64,000 bases of DNA from Chitinophagales bacterium (GTDB taxonomy: Bacteria > Bacteroidota > Bacteroidia > Chitinophagales > Saprospiraceae). Of the stretch, positions 26,453-34,606 are shown in pieces. Position 1 is the stretch's first letter. Each line of letters opens with the position of its first letter. Below the pieces are notes generated by a model that saw only the letters and a program-made list of their open reading frames with translations, was not told the DNA's origin and did no database searches. Position numbers and translations under genes: made by a program. The stretch is taken from the NCBI GenBank assembly GCA_013299105.1, contig JAAFJY010000005.1, forward strand, positions 187,013-251,012, read 5' to 3'.

Positions 26453-26962
26453 ATGGCACAACCATACGTCGGAGAAATTCGCATGTTCGCAGGCAATTTT
26501 GCTCCAGCTGGCTGGATGTTCTGTGAAGGGCAAATCCTACCCATCTCAGAGTACGAAACTCTTTTTAATTTGATAGGCACTACCTATGGTGGGGATGGTC
26601 AAGAGACTTTTGCACTCCCAGATATGAGGGGTAGAATTCCTATTCACCAAGGAGGTGGTTTTACTTTAGCCGAAACAGGTGGGGTAGAGGAAGTCACACT
26701 CACGGTGAATCAAATTCCGGCACACGGACACCCATTTATCGCATCCACTTCACCCGGCAGTAGCACCCTGCCAACCGGAGGGTACCTGGCTTCTAACCTT
26801 TCGGGAGATTTTTACACCGCTGACACCTCTACGGGTTTGGTACCATTGGCATCCAATACCGTCGGTCCAGTCGGAGGGTCACAGCCACACACCAATTTCC
26901 AGCCCTATCTTTGTGTCGATTTTATCATTTCCTTGTTTGGAATCTTTCCGCCACGGCCTTAA
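26453..26962 (+). CDS. Phage tail-collar domain protein, copy 2
   Basis: A 169-residue paralogue of its neighbours, 29 bp after copy 1. It shows the signature GEIRMFAGNFAPAGWMFCEG, TLFNLIGTTYGGDG, FALPDMRGRIPIH, the histidine turn IPAHGH and a C-terminus ending FGIFPPRP. It differs from the others mainly in the variable middle (about residues 95-140). The divergence of the three copies points to an old tandem triplication rather than a recent one. Confidence 0.88.
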   Translation: MAQPYVGEIRMFAGNFAPAGWMFCEGQILPISEYETLFNLIGTTYGGDGQETFALPDMRGRIPIHQGGGFTLAETGGVEEVTLTVNQIPAHGHPFIASTSPGSSTLPTGGYLASNLSGDFYTADTSTGLVPLASNTVGPVGGSQPHTNFQPYLCVDFIISLFGIFPPRP

Positions 26963-27059
26963 CATGGTTTAACGGCAGATTGCTCGACATATTAAAAACA
27001 TTTGTTCATCACGGAATCTACTGACAAATCAGCAAAGGTTCATTCTCAAAGCTACAATC

Positions 27060-27572
27060 ATGGATCCATTTGTTGCCGAAATACGCATATTTCCTTTCAA
27101 TTTTGCCCCCAAAGGCTGGGCCTGGTGCGATGGACAATTGCTCCCGCTTTCTCAAAATACTGCTTTGTTCTCCCTCCTGGGTACGACTTATGGTGGCAAT
27201 GGTAAATCCAATTTTGCACTCCCCGATTTACAAGGTCGGGCCCCTATGCACCCTGGGCAAGGGCCGGGATTGTCGCTGCATGATTTGGGCGAGACAGGAG
27301 GCTCGGAAACCGTAAGCTTGTTAGAAAGTGAAATACCCAGCCACAATCACCGCCTAAATACCGTGAATGACATTGGTACTTCACCTTCACCTGCAAACGT
27401 TTACCTTGCCCAAGCACCTGCTTACAATTCGTCTCCCTCAGGTGGAAGTGTGCAATTAAACGTTGCCGCTTTGTCTCCAAGTGGAGGCGATCAGCCCCAT
27501 AATAACATGCAGCCTTACCTGACCTTCTATTTTTGCATCGCACTTCAGGGTGTATATCCTCCTAGGGGTTGA
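27060..27572 (+). CDS. Phage tail-collar domain protein, copy 3
   Basis: A 170-residue paralogue, 97 bp after copy 2. Signature motifs are EIRIFPFNFAPKGWAWCDGQ, ALFSLLGTTYGGNG, FALPDLQGRAPMH, the turn IPSHNH and the end IALQGVYPPRG. It is closer to copy 1 than to copy 2 in the first 60 residues. Three paralogues of equal length suggest a hetero-oligomeric structure, which is inference. Confidence 0.88.
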   Translation: MDPFVAEIRIFPFNFAPKGWAWCDGQLLPLSQNTALFSLLGTTYGGNGKSNFALPDLQGRAPMHPGQGPGLSLHDLGETGGSETVSLLESEIPSHNHRLNTVNDIGTSPSPANVYLAQAPAYNSSPSGGSVQLNVAALSPSGGDQPHNNMQPYLTFYFCIALQGVYPPRG

Positions 27573-27597
27573 TCGGGATTTCAAATGAACTGATCTT

Positions 27598-28089
27598 ATG
27601 ATCAATCTGCGCGCTATTTACCAGGAAGATTTGCCTCGTTTATTGGAAATTTATGCCAGCACCCGGGCCGAGGAACTGGCAATGGTACCCGATTGGTCGG
27701 ATGCCGACAAGACCGTTTTTGTGAACCAGCAGTTTTTTGCACAGCACCAATACTATTCTGAGCATTACCAAGGGGCTGAGTTGCAAATGATCGAACTGAA
27801 TGGTGAAGCGATTGGTCGTCTGTACGTACATTGGCATTACAGTACAGAGGAAGTACGCATCATGGACATTGCCATTTTGCCTATATTTCGTTCACAAGGC
27901 ATTGGCTCTCAATTGATTCAGCAAGTAATGAAAAAAGGAGCCGACTTGGGTAAAAGTGTGAGTATCCACGTAGAGTACAACAACCCAGCAATGAAACTCT
28001 ACGAACGCTTGGGCTTTCATAAAGTTGGCGAATTTAACTCGGTTTACTACTTATTAAAATGGACTCCAATGCCCATTGAGTCAGCTTAA
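27598..28089 (+). CDS. GNAT-family N-acetyltransferase in the tail-collar cassette
   Basis: A 163-residue protein starting 25 bp after tail-collar copy 3. The GNAT fold is visible: beta4 VRIMDIAILPIFRSQGIGSQ contains the acetyl-CoA pyrophosphate loop (R/QxxGxG/A), followed by VEYNNPAMKLYERLGFHKVG, the usual C-terminal signature. The substrate is unknown. Its tight place between tail-collar and DUF6916-like genes suggests it modifies a cassette member, possibly a tail-collar protein, but this is inference. Confidence 0.88.
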   Translation: MINLRAIYQEDLPRLLEIYASTRAEELAMVPDWSDADKTVFVNQQFFAQHQYYSEHYQGAELQMIELNGEAIGRLYVHWHYSTEEVRIMDIAILPIFRSQGIGSQLIQQVMKKGADLGKSVSIHVEYNNPAMKLYERLGFHKVGEFNSVYYLLKWTPMPIESA

Positions 28090-28099
28090 TTTGGTTGTT

Positions 28100-28396
28100 A
28101 TGTTAGAAAAATTGACCATTGGTGATTTTCAGCCACATTTGAATCAGCAGTTTTTCATCACCTTCGCATCGGAAGCAACCCACGCAGTGCAGCTGATCAA
28201 AATTACACCCTGGAGTCACGGATCAGACAAATACCGCCAACCATTTACGCTTGAGTTTGAAACAGATTTTAAAGAAAAGTATTACCCGCAAGGTGTGTTT
28301 GTGTTGCAACACCCAGAACATGGTCCCTTCGACCTCTTTATGGTTCCAATCGGCCCAAGTAAGAAAGGGATGATTTATGAAGTAGTGATTAGTTGA
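28100..28396 (+). CDS. DUF6916-like small protein, last gene of tail-collar cassette
   Basis: A 98-residue protein (MLEKLTIGDF...). The pattern of a short N-terminal LTIGDFQPHLNQQFFI strand, a central PFTLEFE, then LQHPEHGPFDLFMVPIGP and a final GMIYEVVIS matches my memory of the DUF6916 family, whose members often sit beside tail-collar genes. The start at 28100 leaves 10 bp after the GNAT stop; an in-frame start at 28076 would overlap that gene by 14 bp. No catalytic residues are obvious. A dispersed repeat begins right after the stop. Confidence 0.7.
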   Translation: MLEKLTIGDFQPHLNQQFFITFASEATHAVQLIKITPWSHGSDKYRQPFTLEFETDFKEKYYPQGVFVLQHPEHGPFDLFMVPIGPSKKGMIYEVVIS

Positions 28397-28398
28397 AC

Positions 28399-28545
28399 CG
28401 GCCTAAGTTCGACTACTCTTCGTTAAGAAAATGCTCATTGTGCACAGCATAATTCCGCTCTTCCTGCTACCTCTCCAAAAAAAGGCTTAGTCAAAAATTG
28501 ACTCGTTTTTTGCCTAAATCCCTTAGATTTAAACAGGGTCTAACT
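28399..28545 (+). repeat. Dispersed intergenic repeat, copy 1 (second copy at 37998-38158)
   Basis: Starting two bases after the DUF6916-like stop, this shares long blocks with 38022-38158, including CGACTACTCTTCGTTA, AAAATGCTCATT and GACTCGTTTT. Both carry an AGTCAA / TTGACT hairpin with different loop bases and end in TTTAAACA. The rest of the gap to 28707 has nothing I can name. Confidence 0.8.
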
Positions 28546-28707
28546 TTGGCATTTTAGTGTTCAAAAACTGTGCTTTTTGCTGTCCAATTTTTTGCCCTAT
28601 CTTCGCAATGCCTTATTTGTCAACAAAATATGATCCAAAGCGGGAATTGCTGGAAATTACTGACGCGAAACATTTGGGTGCAACTACTTAGCAAGGCGAA
28701 AAACCAC

Positions 28708-29748
28708 TCAATTCCGGTAAGCCTCCACTGTTTGAATGGAGCCATCAGCATTGTATTTCAGCTCCATGACTTTGACATTGCGCAGGTGGGTCTTCCCCGA
28801 CAACTGCACATCATGGTAAAAAAGGTACCACTTGCCTTTTTGCTCCACGATTGAGTGGTGATTGGTCCAGCCCCACACAGGTTTGAGTAAAATACCCTGG
28901 TAAGTGAAAGGGCCGTAGGGGTTGTTACTGATAGCGTAACAAAGGTTGTGGGTATCGCCTGTGGAATACGAGAGATAATACTTACCTTGGTATTTGTGCA
29001 GCCAGGCGGCTTCAAAAAACCGCTTGTCGTTGTCGCTTTCGAGGAAAAGATTACCGTTTTTATCCACAATTTTGATCTCGCGGGGGGCTTCGGCCAAGGA
29101 TTTCATGTCGGCACTGAGCTTGGCCATGCGGGGCAGCACTGCGGTTTCATTGGGCTTTTTCAGCGCTGCTTTGGCCGTATATTGGTTATTGTCCCAGCGC
29201 TGGAGTTGGCCACCCCAGATGCCGCCGAAGTACATATAATATTGCCCATCGTCATCTTTGAACACACTGGGATCAATGCTGTACGTGCCTGCCACCGGCT
29301 GGGCCTCTGCTTTGAAAGGGCCCGTGGGGCTTGTGCTCTTCGCTACACCAATGCGAAACACATCTTCTTTGTCTTTGACCGGAAAATAAAGGTAATACAC
29401 CCCGTCTTTGAAGGCCGCATCGGGAGCCCACATCTGGCGGCCCGCCCAAGGCACGTCTTTGATGTCGAGGGCTACGCCGTGGTCAGTGACTTTGCCGCCA
29501 ATTTTTTTCATTGATAAAATGCGGTAATCTTTCATGTCAAAATGACCGCCTTCGTCGTCTTCGGGGGTGTTCGATTCGATGTCGTGTGAAGGATAGATGT
29601 AAATCCGGCCTTTGAACACATGCGCCGAAGGGTCGGCGGTGTAAATATGGCTGACTAAGGGTTGATTGAGGGGCGTACCCTGGTTTTGGGCCAAAAGAAA
29701 AGGGCTTGACATTGCGCTGCACAGCAGCCAAAGGATGTTCTTTTGCAT
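28708..29748 (-). CDS. Glycoside hydrolase family 43 protein (secreted)
   Basis: A 346-residue protein with an N-terminal signal (MQKNILWLLCSAMSSPFLLA, cut before QNQG). The five-bladed GH43 propeller is indicated by YTADPSAHVF (catalytic base Asp39), YSIDPSVF (Asp159) and FFEAAWLHK (acid Glu246), plus the WAPDAAFKDGVYYLYF blade motif. Known family members cut arabinose or xylose linkages in plant and microbial polysaccharides. The frame can be extended upstream to 29934, but that adds a low-quality leader, so the start at 29748 is preferred. It lies downstream of the glycosidase/FGE-like gene on the same strand, separated by 459 bp of repeats. Confidence 0.85.
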   Translation of the reverse strand: MQKNILWLLCSAMSSPFLLAQNQGTPLNQPLVSHIYTADPSAHVFKGRIYIYPSHDIESNTPEDDEGGHFDMKDYRILSMKKIGGKVTDHGVALDIKDVPWAGRQMWAPDAAFKDGVYYLYFPVKDKEDVFRIGVAKSTSPTGPFKAEAQPVAGTYSIDPSVFKDDDGQYYMYFGGIWGGQLQRWDNNQYTAKAALKKPNETAVLPRMAKLSADMKSLAEAPREIKIVDKNGNLFLESDNDKRFFEAAWLHKYQGKYYLSYSTGDTHNLCYAISNNPYGPFTYQGILLKPVWGWTNHHSIVEQKGKWYLFYHDVQLSGKTHLRNVKVMELKYNADGSIQTVEAYRN

Positions 29749-30207
29749 AAGGACTGTTTGTTTTTTGTTCGTTTGGTGTGGGTAAGATAAATAAAAGACG
29801 ATAAAATTGGATGCCATCCGTTGCCAGGGACTGTTTTTTTGCGGCGAAGGGCAGGAATCAATCGCGGAATGGTTGTGGCTGATCGTTTTAGGATTTTTGG
29901 CTGAAGGGTGATTTTTTTGATAGACAAGATGCAAGTAGGATTTTGAGCAAGCGGGACGTTTTTTTGTCTGAACCAGAATTTACAGAATTGCAGAATTACA
30001 GAATTTCTTGTGTGACGTTGACCATTTGAATTTTAAAAAATTACAGAATTTATCAGGCAACTGCGTTGCCTATGCCGCTCGTCCCGCGTCTCCTGACGCA
30101 AGCCAAACCTCCCACTTTCCTAACAAGCTATCTCCCATTAACAATTAACAATTAACCATTAACCATTAACCATTAACCATTAACCATTAACAACTAACCA
30201 TTAACAA
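29749..30207. other. Repeat-rich intergenic region
   Basis: The 459-bp gap holds the leader of the GH43 gene, the AGAATTACAG-type repeat with TGACGTTGACC (29961-30050), a GCGTC/GACGC hairpin near 30087 and a seven-base-period tract (30137-30211) running into the next stop codon. No gene is seen. Confidence 0.6.
29961..30050 (+). repeat. AGAATTACAG / TGACGTTGACC dispersed repeat, copy 1
   Basis: CAGAATTTACAGAATTGCAGAATTA type stutters are followed by GTGTGACGTTGACC and another TTACAGAATT. The same order occurs at 45975-46078 (CAGAATTTGTAGAATTACAG, GAGTGACGTTGACC, ATTACAGAAT). Confidence 0.75.
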
Positions 30208-30211
30208 CTAA
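30137..30211 (+). repeat. Seven-base-period tract (TTAACCA/TTAACAA)n
   Basis: About ten heptamers of the form TTAACCA, TTAACAA or CTAACCA in a row. The tract overlaps the TAG stop codon (minus strand, 30208-30210) of the neighbouring gene. Confidence 0.85.
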
Positions 30212-32985
30212 TCTCGTACACAGCGAAACCCCGTCGTCCCATTCCGTTCAAAACCTGACGAAATGCGCATCAGTTTTTGGGTGTAATTCAACTCGCGGGG
30301 GCCGCCCTCCACATACCACCAGGAACTGGCGGGCAGGTAATAACTGCCGCCTTTGATGATCACATATTGGCTATTGCCTGTTCTGTACACGTCGTTGGTG
30401 AGTTGCCATACGCAGCCTACCAGGTCTTGCAGGCCATGGGGATTGGCACCACGGGGGTAGCTGCCCACGGGGTAGAGCTGACCATTGCCCGTGTTGCAAA
30501 GCGTGGAATCTACTTGTAAACGTGAGACGGTGAGGGTTTCGGTAATTACTTGTTGTTCGCGTTTTACTTCGGCAGTTTTACTCCAAGGCCATTCTCGCCC
30601 ATCACTCGTTTGGGCGGCATATTGCCATTCCATTTCCGTGGGCAAGCGCTTACCCGCCCAACGCGCATAGGACCTGGCATCGTCAAGGCTCACGTAAATG
30701 ACCGGAAAGTTGGCCTGCCCTGCCGGGATTTTGCCCCTCACCCAATGTCGCAGGAAATTACTGGTGTCTTTGGGTCGGTAGCCGCTTTTTTGCAAAAACA
30801 CCTGAAATTGGGCATTGGTCACAGGGTGTTGGTCCATGAAAAAAGCGGGCATTTCTACCGGTCCCTGCGGATAATCGCGCACGTTGGGGATGAAGTCGTC
30901 GCCGTATTTGACTTGCATCGTAAATGTGCCCGCTGGAATGCTTTTCATACCCAGTGGCGGGGTTTTGGCCAACGCCGTTTTCCAGTTTGATTGGCTTAAC
31001 AGGCGGGCGTTACCGGGTTCGAGAAGAAGCACCACTTCGTCGAGCAGATCGTCCTGGTTGAAAAGCTGGATCACCACTTTTCCTTCGATTTGGCCAAAAA
31101 CCTGGCTCAAATTGATCCTTTGGCGGCCCGTTTTGATGATTTTGGGTGTTTTTTCGTAAGTCGGCATCCCAGCCCAAATCCGGATCTCCTGGCCCTTGTC
31201 GGCTTGGATCAGCAAGTCGTCACCTTCTCGATTTACGTTCAATAATTTTGGAAAAACGCCAATCGCACCTACTGCACCTTCATTGTTGCTGCCGCGCCAT
31301 TTTTCGGCAAAAGCTTCCAGGTTGGCAATGGCGTAGGTTTTGCCCTCGTGGATTTGGGGCTCGGTCATTTCGTGGTTCCAGAGGTCCACCAAATGGTGGT
31401 TTTCCGGTATTTCCGCTGCAAACAAGGGGCCCTTGAATCCTGAATTTTGTAAGCTAAAAATGGTAAAAATCGCCTTGTTAGCCCCTGGCCAATGGTTCAC
31501 ATAAATGCTATCGCGTAGGGTGGAAACTAGTGGATTCCAGTTTTTTTGGCTAAAAACGGGGCTGTTTTCGCGCAAAATCCGCAGGGTGCGGCCCCAGAAT
31601 CGGTAATCGTCATCGATCCACTCTGGTCGACCGGGGCGAAACTGGTTGACCTCTGTGCCATAACCATTGAACATCGAGAGGGCATATTCCCGCCGGATGG
31701 GTTCTTTGTATATTTCAGCCACTCGAAAAATGGCGAAATCCGGTCGAATCAACTTGTTCAGGTTGAGCGCTGGCGGATAGTACAAGGCATTGTGTACCCG
31801 ACCGCTGAGGATGCCGGGCATGTCTTTGGGCACAGCCATGCCTTCGCTGTACATCACCACCCCAGGGCGCATTTGGTCGGCTGCGGCTTGGCGTTCGGGG
31901 TTGGATTTGCCTTCGGTGTCGAGCACTACCCCATCGGCACTGGTGGCGGCGATCATTTCCGACATGCCCGCGTGGTGGTCTTGCCAGCGAGTGCTTTCGT
32001 CCCAGGGGTTGTAGCTGATGAAAAAACGGCATTGGTATTTGTCGCGGGCCATCTGCGCCAGGGATTTGAGCTTGGCCGTGCCGCCAGGAAGCGCACGAAA
32101 CATGTCCCATTGGTTGCGTTGATCCAAGCCAAGCATGGGCCAATTGGGCCAAATGCCTACCACGTCATCGCCGCCGTAAAGTTGTTTTCCACGCTTCAAG
32201 AACCCTTCCAATTGGTACTTTTGGCTATCGGTGTCGTAAAAATCGCGGTCCCAGGCCATGATCAAGTGCATGGCGTAGGCTTTGCGAATCCAAGCCTGGT
32301 CGGGGCGCTGGTAAAGGCTTTCGTCAAATTTTTTACCCTCCAAATCGAACAAGTAGCGCTCCTGAAAAATCTTGCGTAAACCTTCTTGCCAAGCCCCTTG
32401 GTAAGTGTCGAGCCAAAGTTCGTAGCGCACCCAACCTCTTGATTCGAGCTCAGTTTCAAAACGCCGACGGGTGGCCAACTTTGGGTCCCAGGCTACGCGG
32501 CGGGCCAGGGCGCAGTAATTTCCAGTGGCCGTCTCGATACTAGAATAGCCCAGATGCCAGGCATTGTCGGGCAGGATCACGTTGAGGGGTTTTCGACCCG
32601 GCAAAAACAAATGAGCCCGCGACAAAGGGTGCTCACCCAAACCCGTGAGGTAAGGCCGCGAAGGCTCCTGCCCCAATGGCACGAGGTTGCGGATCGTGAT
32701 TTTGCCCGCTTTCATGGCGTTGCTGATTTCGATGGCCAGTTTGGGTATACCATCCGGGCTTTTGAGCGGCCAAGTGCGGATGAACAGGTTGGGGCTGAGC
32801 CAGAGGGTGGTGTCGGCCACTCCCCCACCCTTTTCAAACTGGGCGGAGGAGCGCAGTTCGCCATTCACTTCCAGGCTGAACAGGGGGAGTTTTTCGGGCA
32901 GGTTTTGCCAGTAAAAATTGGCATTTTGGGCGGACAGGCTCAAGGTGCAAAGCAAGTAGCTTAGGAAGGCGAATAGGCGTGGCAT
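30208..32985 (-). CDS. Secreted glycosidase-like protein fused to a formylglycine-generating-enzyme-like (SUMF1) domain
   Basis: A 925-residue protein. It has a signal peptide (MPRLFAFLSYLLCTLSLSA, cut before QNANF). Residues about 20-670 look like a glycosidase TIM barrel with flanking sandwiches: YPP, FFISYNPWDE, SADGVVLDTEGKSNPERQ and FNGYGTEVNQF; I cannot assign a GH family. From about 678 (MKSIPAGTFTM) to the end is an FGE-sulfatase fold: FFMDQHPVTNAQF, YVSLDDARSYARWAGKRLPT, EWQYAA, NPHGLQDLVGCVWQ, GTTGFRCVRD. The segment where true FGE carries its active cysteines (KGGSYYLPASSWWYVEGG) has none, so this domain is probably binding or structural. The longer frame to 33255 runs into a dispersed repeat and is rejected. 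Confidence 0.8.
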   Translation of the reverse strand: MPRLFAFLSYLLCTLSLSAQNANFYWQNLPEKLPLFSLEVNGELRSSAQFEKGGGVADTTLWLSPNLFIRTWPLKSPDGIPKLAIEISNAMKAGKITIRNLVPLGQEPSRPYLTGLGEHPLSRAHLFLPGRKPLNVILPDNAWHLGYSSIETATGNYCALARRVAWDPKLATRRRFETELESRGWVRYELWLDTYQGAWQEGLRKIFQERYLFDLEGKKFDESLYQRPDQAWIRKAYAMHLIMAWDRDFYDTDSQKYQLEGFLKRGKQLYGGDDVVGIWPNWPMLGLDQRNQWDMFRALPGGTAKLKSLAQMARDKYQCRFFISYNPWDESTRWQDHHAGMSEMIAATSADGVVLDTEGKSNPERQAAADQMRPGVVMYSEGMAVPKDMPGILSGRVHNALYYPPALNLNKLIRPDFAIFRVAEIYKEPIRREYALSMFNGYGTEVNQFRPGRPEWIDDDYRFWGRTLRILRENSPVFSQKNWNPLVSTLRDSIYVNHWPGANKAIFTIFSLQNSGFKGPLFAAEIPENHHLVDLWNHEMTEPQIHEGKTYAIANLEAFAEKWRGSNNEGAVGAIGVFPKLLNVNREGDDLLIQADKGQEIRIWAGMPTYEKTPKIIKTGRQRINLSQVFGQIEGKVVIQLFNQDDLLDEVVLLLEPGNARLLSQSNWKTALAKTPPLGMKSIPAGTFTMQVKYGDDFIPNVRDYPQGPVEMPAFFMDQHPVTNAQFQVFLQKSGYRPKDTSNFLRHWVRGKIPAGQANFPVIYVSLDDARSYARWAGKRLPTEMEWQYAAQTSDGREWPWSKTAEVKREQQVITETLTVSRLQVDSTLCNTGNGQLYPVGSYPRGANPHGLQDLVGCVWQLTNDVYRTGNSQYVIIKGGSYYLPASSWWYVEGGPRELNYTQKLMRISSGFERNGTTGFRCVRD

Positions 32986-33071
32986 GGTGAAAATTGATTG
33001 GTGGCTTGAGCGAAAGTTAAGGAAGGAGGATGAGAAAATTTCATGAAAATCATTGTGCTCTTGGTGGATTA

Positions 33072-33318
33072 GTAACAAGCCACGAATAAACCTTACCAAA
33101 TCGCAACTGCGTACTTTATAGATTATGCCCTCGCTGCGCGAGGCCATTTTTGGAACACGGATAAAATTGGGTTTGGGTGTGTTTGTTTGGGTGTGAGTGT
33201 GAAAAAACCCGTTTTCAAATGGAGGACTAAACTTATGTTCGAAGCCCTCCCACACCCGAACTCACACTTACACACTTCAAACCCTATCTTGCGGATTTCC
33301 AGCATGACGTTGACCATG
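33072..33318 (-). repeat. Composite dispersed element, copy A
   Basis: Read on the minus strand this runs from TCCGCAAGATAGGG through a CACACC/GTGTG-rich core, TTTTATCCGTGTTCC, the hairpin CCTCGCGCAGCGAGG, CGCAGTTGCGA and TAAGGTTTATTCGTGGCTTGTTACTAA. The same order of blocks appears at 57113-57392, with parts at 46090-46312 and 63150-63270. It lies upstream of the glycosidase/FGE-like gene, between it and the EamA gene. Confidence 0.8.
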
Positions 33319-33384
33319 ACGTTGAACACTAGTAATCTCAAAATTGGAAAGGTTTATTTTTGAACCATTACTTAGCGTTCAGAC

Positions 33385-33440
33385 TTGCGTTTACGCGTTG
33401 CAAACGCGTAGAAGATGGTCCTGGTCAGGAAACCGTGAAC
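33385..33440. repeat. Hairpin TACGCGTT-GCA-AACGCGTA with CCTGACCAGGACC-type flank
   Basis: Perfect 8-bp arms near 33393-33411. Read on the minus strand, the block TCCTGACCAGGACC followed by GCGTTTGCAACGC matches the window's right end (63937-63995: TCCTGACCAGCACC followed by GCGTTTGCAACGC), so this is another dispersed hairpin family. Confidence 0.6.
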
Positions 33441-33515
33441 CAGCATAGCAAGAGACAGTGAACCAACCGGGATTAGGGCCAGCGTGGTCAACTACCAATC
33501 CCCGCAACATGCCCC

Positions 33516-33554
33516 ATTAACAACTAACCATTAACAACTAACAATTAACCATTA
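33516..33554 (+). repeat. Seven-base-period tract before the EamA transporter gene
   Basis: ATTAACAACTAACCATTAAC-type heptamers (5-6 units). The tract ends inside a TAGCTTTG promoter core (33553-33560) for the next gene. Confidence 0.8.
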
Positions 33555-33560
33555 GCTTTG
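33553..33560 (+). promoter_or_regulatory. Candidate promoter core TAGCTTTG for the EamA transporter gene
   Basis: Matches TAnnTTTG 18 bp before the start codon. The position where TTTG should stand is filled by the heptamer tract, so strength is uncertain. Confidence 0.35.
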
Positions 33561-33577
33561 CTGTCTAATCCAAACCT

Positions 33578-34429
33578 ATGTTTTCTGCGCATCAAAAAGG
33601 CATGTTGGCCGTTTTGCTGGGGGCGACAGTATGGAGCACGGGTGGCTTGTGCATCAAACTCCTGCCTTTCGATCCTTACACCATCCTGTTTTACCGTTCG
33701 CTGTTTGCGGCCTTGGTGTTTCTGGCATTTTACCGTCGGCGGGCTTTGATTTTAACGCCAGTGGTATTTGGCGTGGGGATTTTGTATGCGGGTTTGGCTA
33801 CTTGTTTCATCGTTGCCACCAAAATGACGACAGCGGCCAATGCGGTTTTTTTGCAGTACACCGCGCCAGTGTATTTGTTTTTGTTGGAGCCCTGGTTGTT
33901 CAAGTTCAAGCTCAGTCGCCTCAATATCATTACGGCAGCGGTCTGTATTTTTGGCATGTTGCTGTTTTTCCAAGGCGATTTGGGTAGTGAAAACATGTTG
34001 GGCAGCTTAATTGGCTTGTTTTCGGGCGTTTTGTTGGCAGCCATGCTCTTGTTGCAACGTTTCAACAAACAGGAGCACTACGGTGCTGGTCTGGTTTTGG
34101 GCAATGTGTTCATCATGCTCATTTGCTCGCCTTGGTTCATGGCCTCGGCCAGCCCGGAGCCCTTGCATTGGCTGCTGTTTGTGGTGCTGGGGGCATTTCA
34201 GATTGGCCTGGGCTATTTGTTGTTTAACTACGGTTTGCAACGCACCCGTGCAGTGGAAAGCTCCCTTTTGGCGATGATGGAGCCGATTTTCAACCCAGTT
34301 TGGGTGTACCTGGGCTATGGTGAGCAGCCGGGACCTTGGGCCATTGTAGGCGGCCTGATCATTGTGGGGATGTTGGCGGTGCAAGTGGTTTTGAGCGCGA
34401 AGAAAGTTGAGGAGGTGAGGGGGCATTGA
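33578..34429 (+). CDS. EamA/DMT-family transporter
   Basis: A 283-residue membrane protein with about ten hydrophobic helices in two EamA repeats. Motifs include GATVWSTGGLCIKLLPFDPY and YRSLFAALVFLAFYRRR in the first half, and LGYLLFNYGLQRTRAVESSLLAMMEPIFNPVW in the second (the usual end-of-repeat glutamate-proline motif AMMEPIF). Members export or import small metabolites; the substrate cannot be told. It is convergent with the MATE gene. Confidence 0.88.
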   Translation: MFSAHQKGMLAVLLGATVWSTGGLCIKLLPFDPYTILFYRSLFAALVFLAFYRRRALILTPVVFGVGILYAGLATCFIVATKMTTAANAVFLQYTAPVYLFLLEPWLFKFKLSRLNIITAAVCIFGMLLFFQGDLGSENMLGSLIGLFSGVLLAAMLLLQRFNKQEHYGAGLVLGNVFIMLICSPWFMASASPEPLHWLLFVVLGAFQIGLGYLLFNYGLQRTRAVESSLLAMMEPIFNPVWVYLGYGEQPGPWAIVGGLIIVGMLAVQVVLSAKKVEEVRGH

Positions 34430-34606
34430 TCAAAATTACTAGAAAGATTTGTAAAAACTAAACCTAGCGGTTCCCGACCTCCCAAAGCCAAAAAGCACAA
34501 AACAAAAAACCATCGCTCAATAATTGAACGAAGTCGATCCGAGACACCAGTCCCAGACCTTCTAAATTTCACAAGTGAGTTTGACATTCCAAAACAATAT
34601 CCTCAC

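Noticed and set aside
25917..27572. Tail-collar genes as part of a prophage
   Set aside because: No integrase, terminase, capsid, tail tube or lysis gene is seen on either side.
31546..32379. 277-codon plus-strand frame
   Set aside because: Antisense shadow of the glycosidase/FGE-like gene; composition and translation lack protein features.
30208..33255. Long form of the glycosidase/FGE-like protein starting at 33255
   Set aside because: The extra 90 codons come from a dispersed repeat and hide a clear signal peptide starting at 32985.
33123..33341. 72-codon minus-strand frame in the composite element, with similar frames in copies B and C
   Set aside because: The peptides look alike only because the DNA repeats are homologous; frames are broken by stops or shifted between copies, so I treat them as non-coding.
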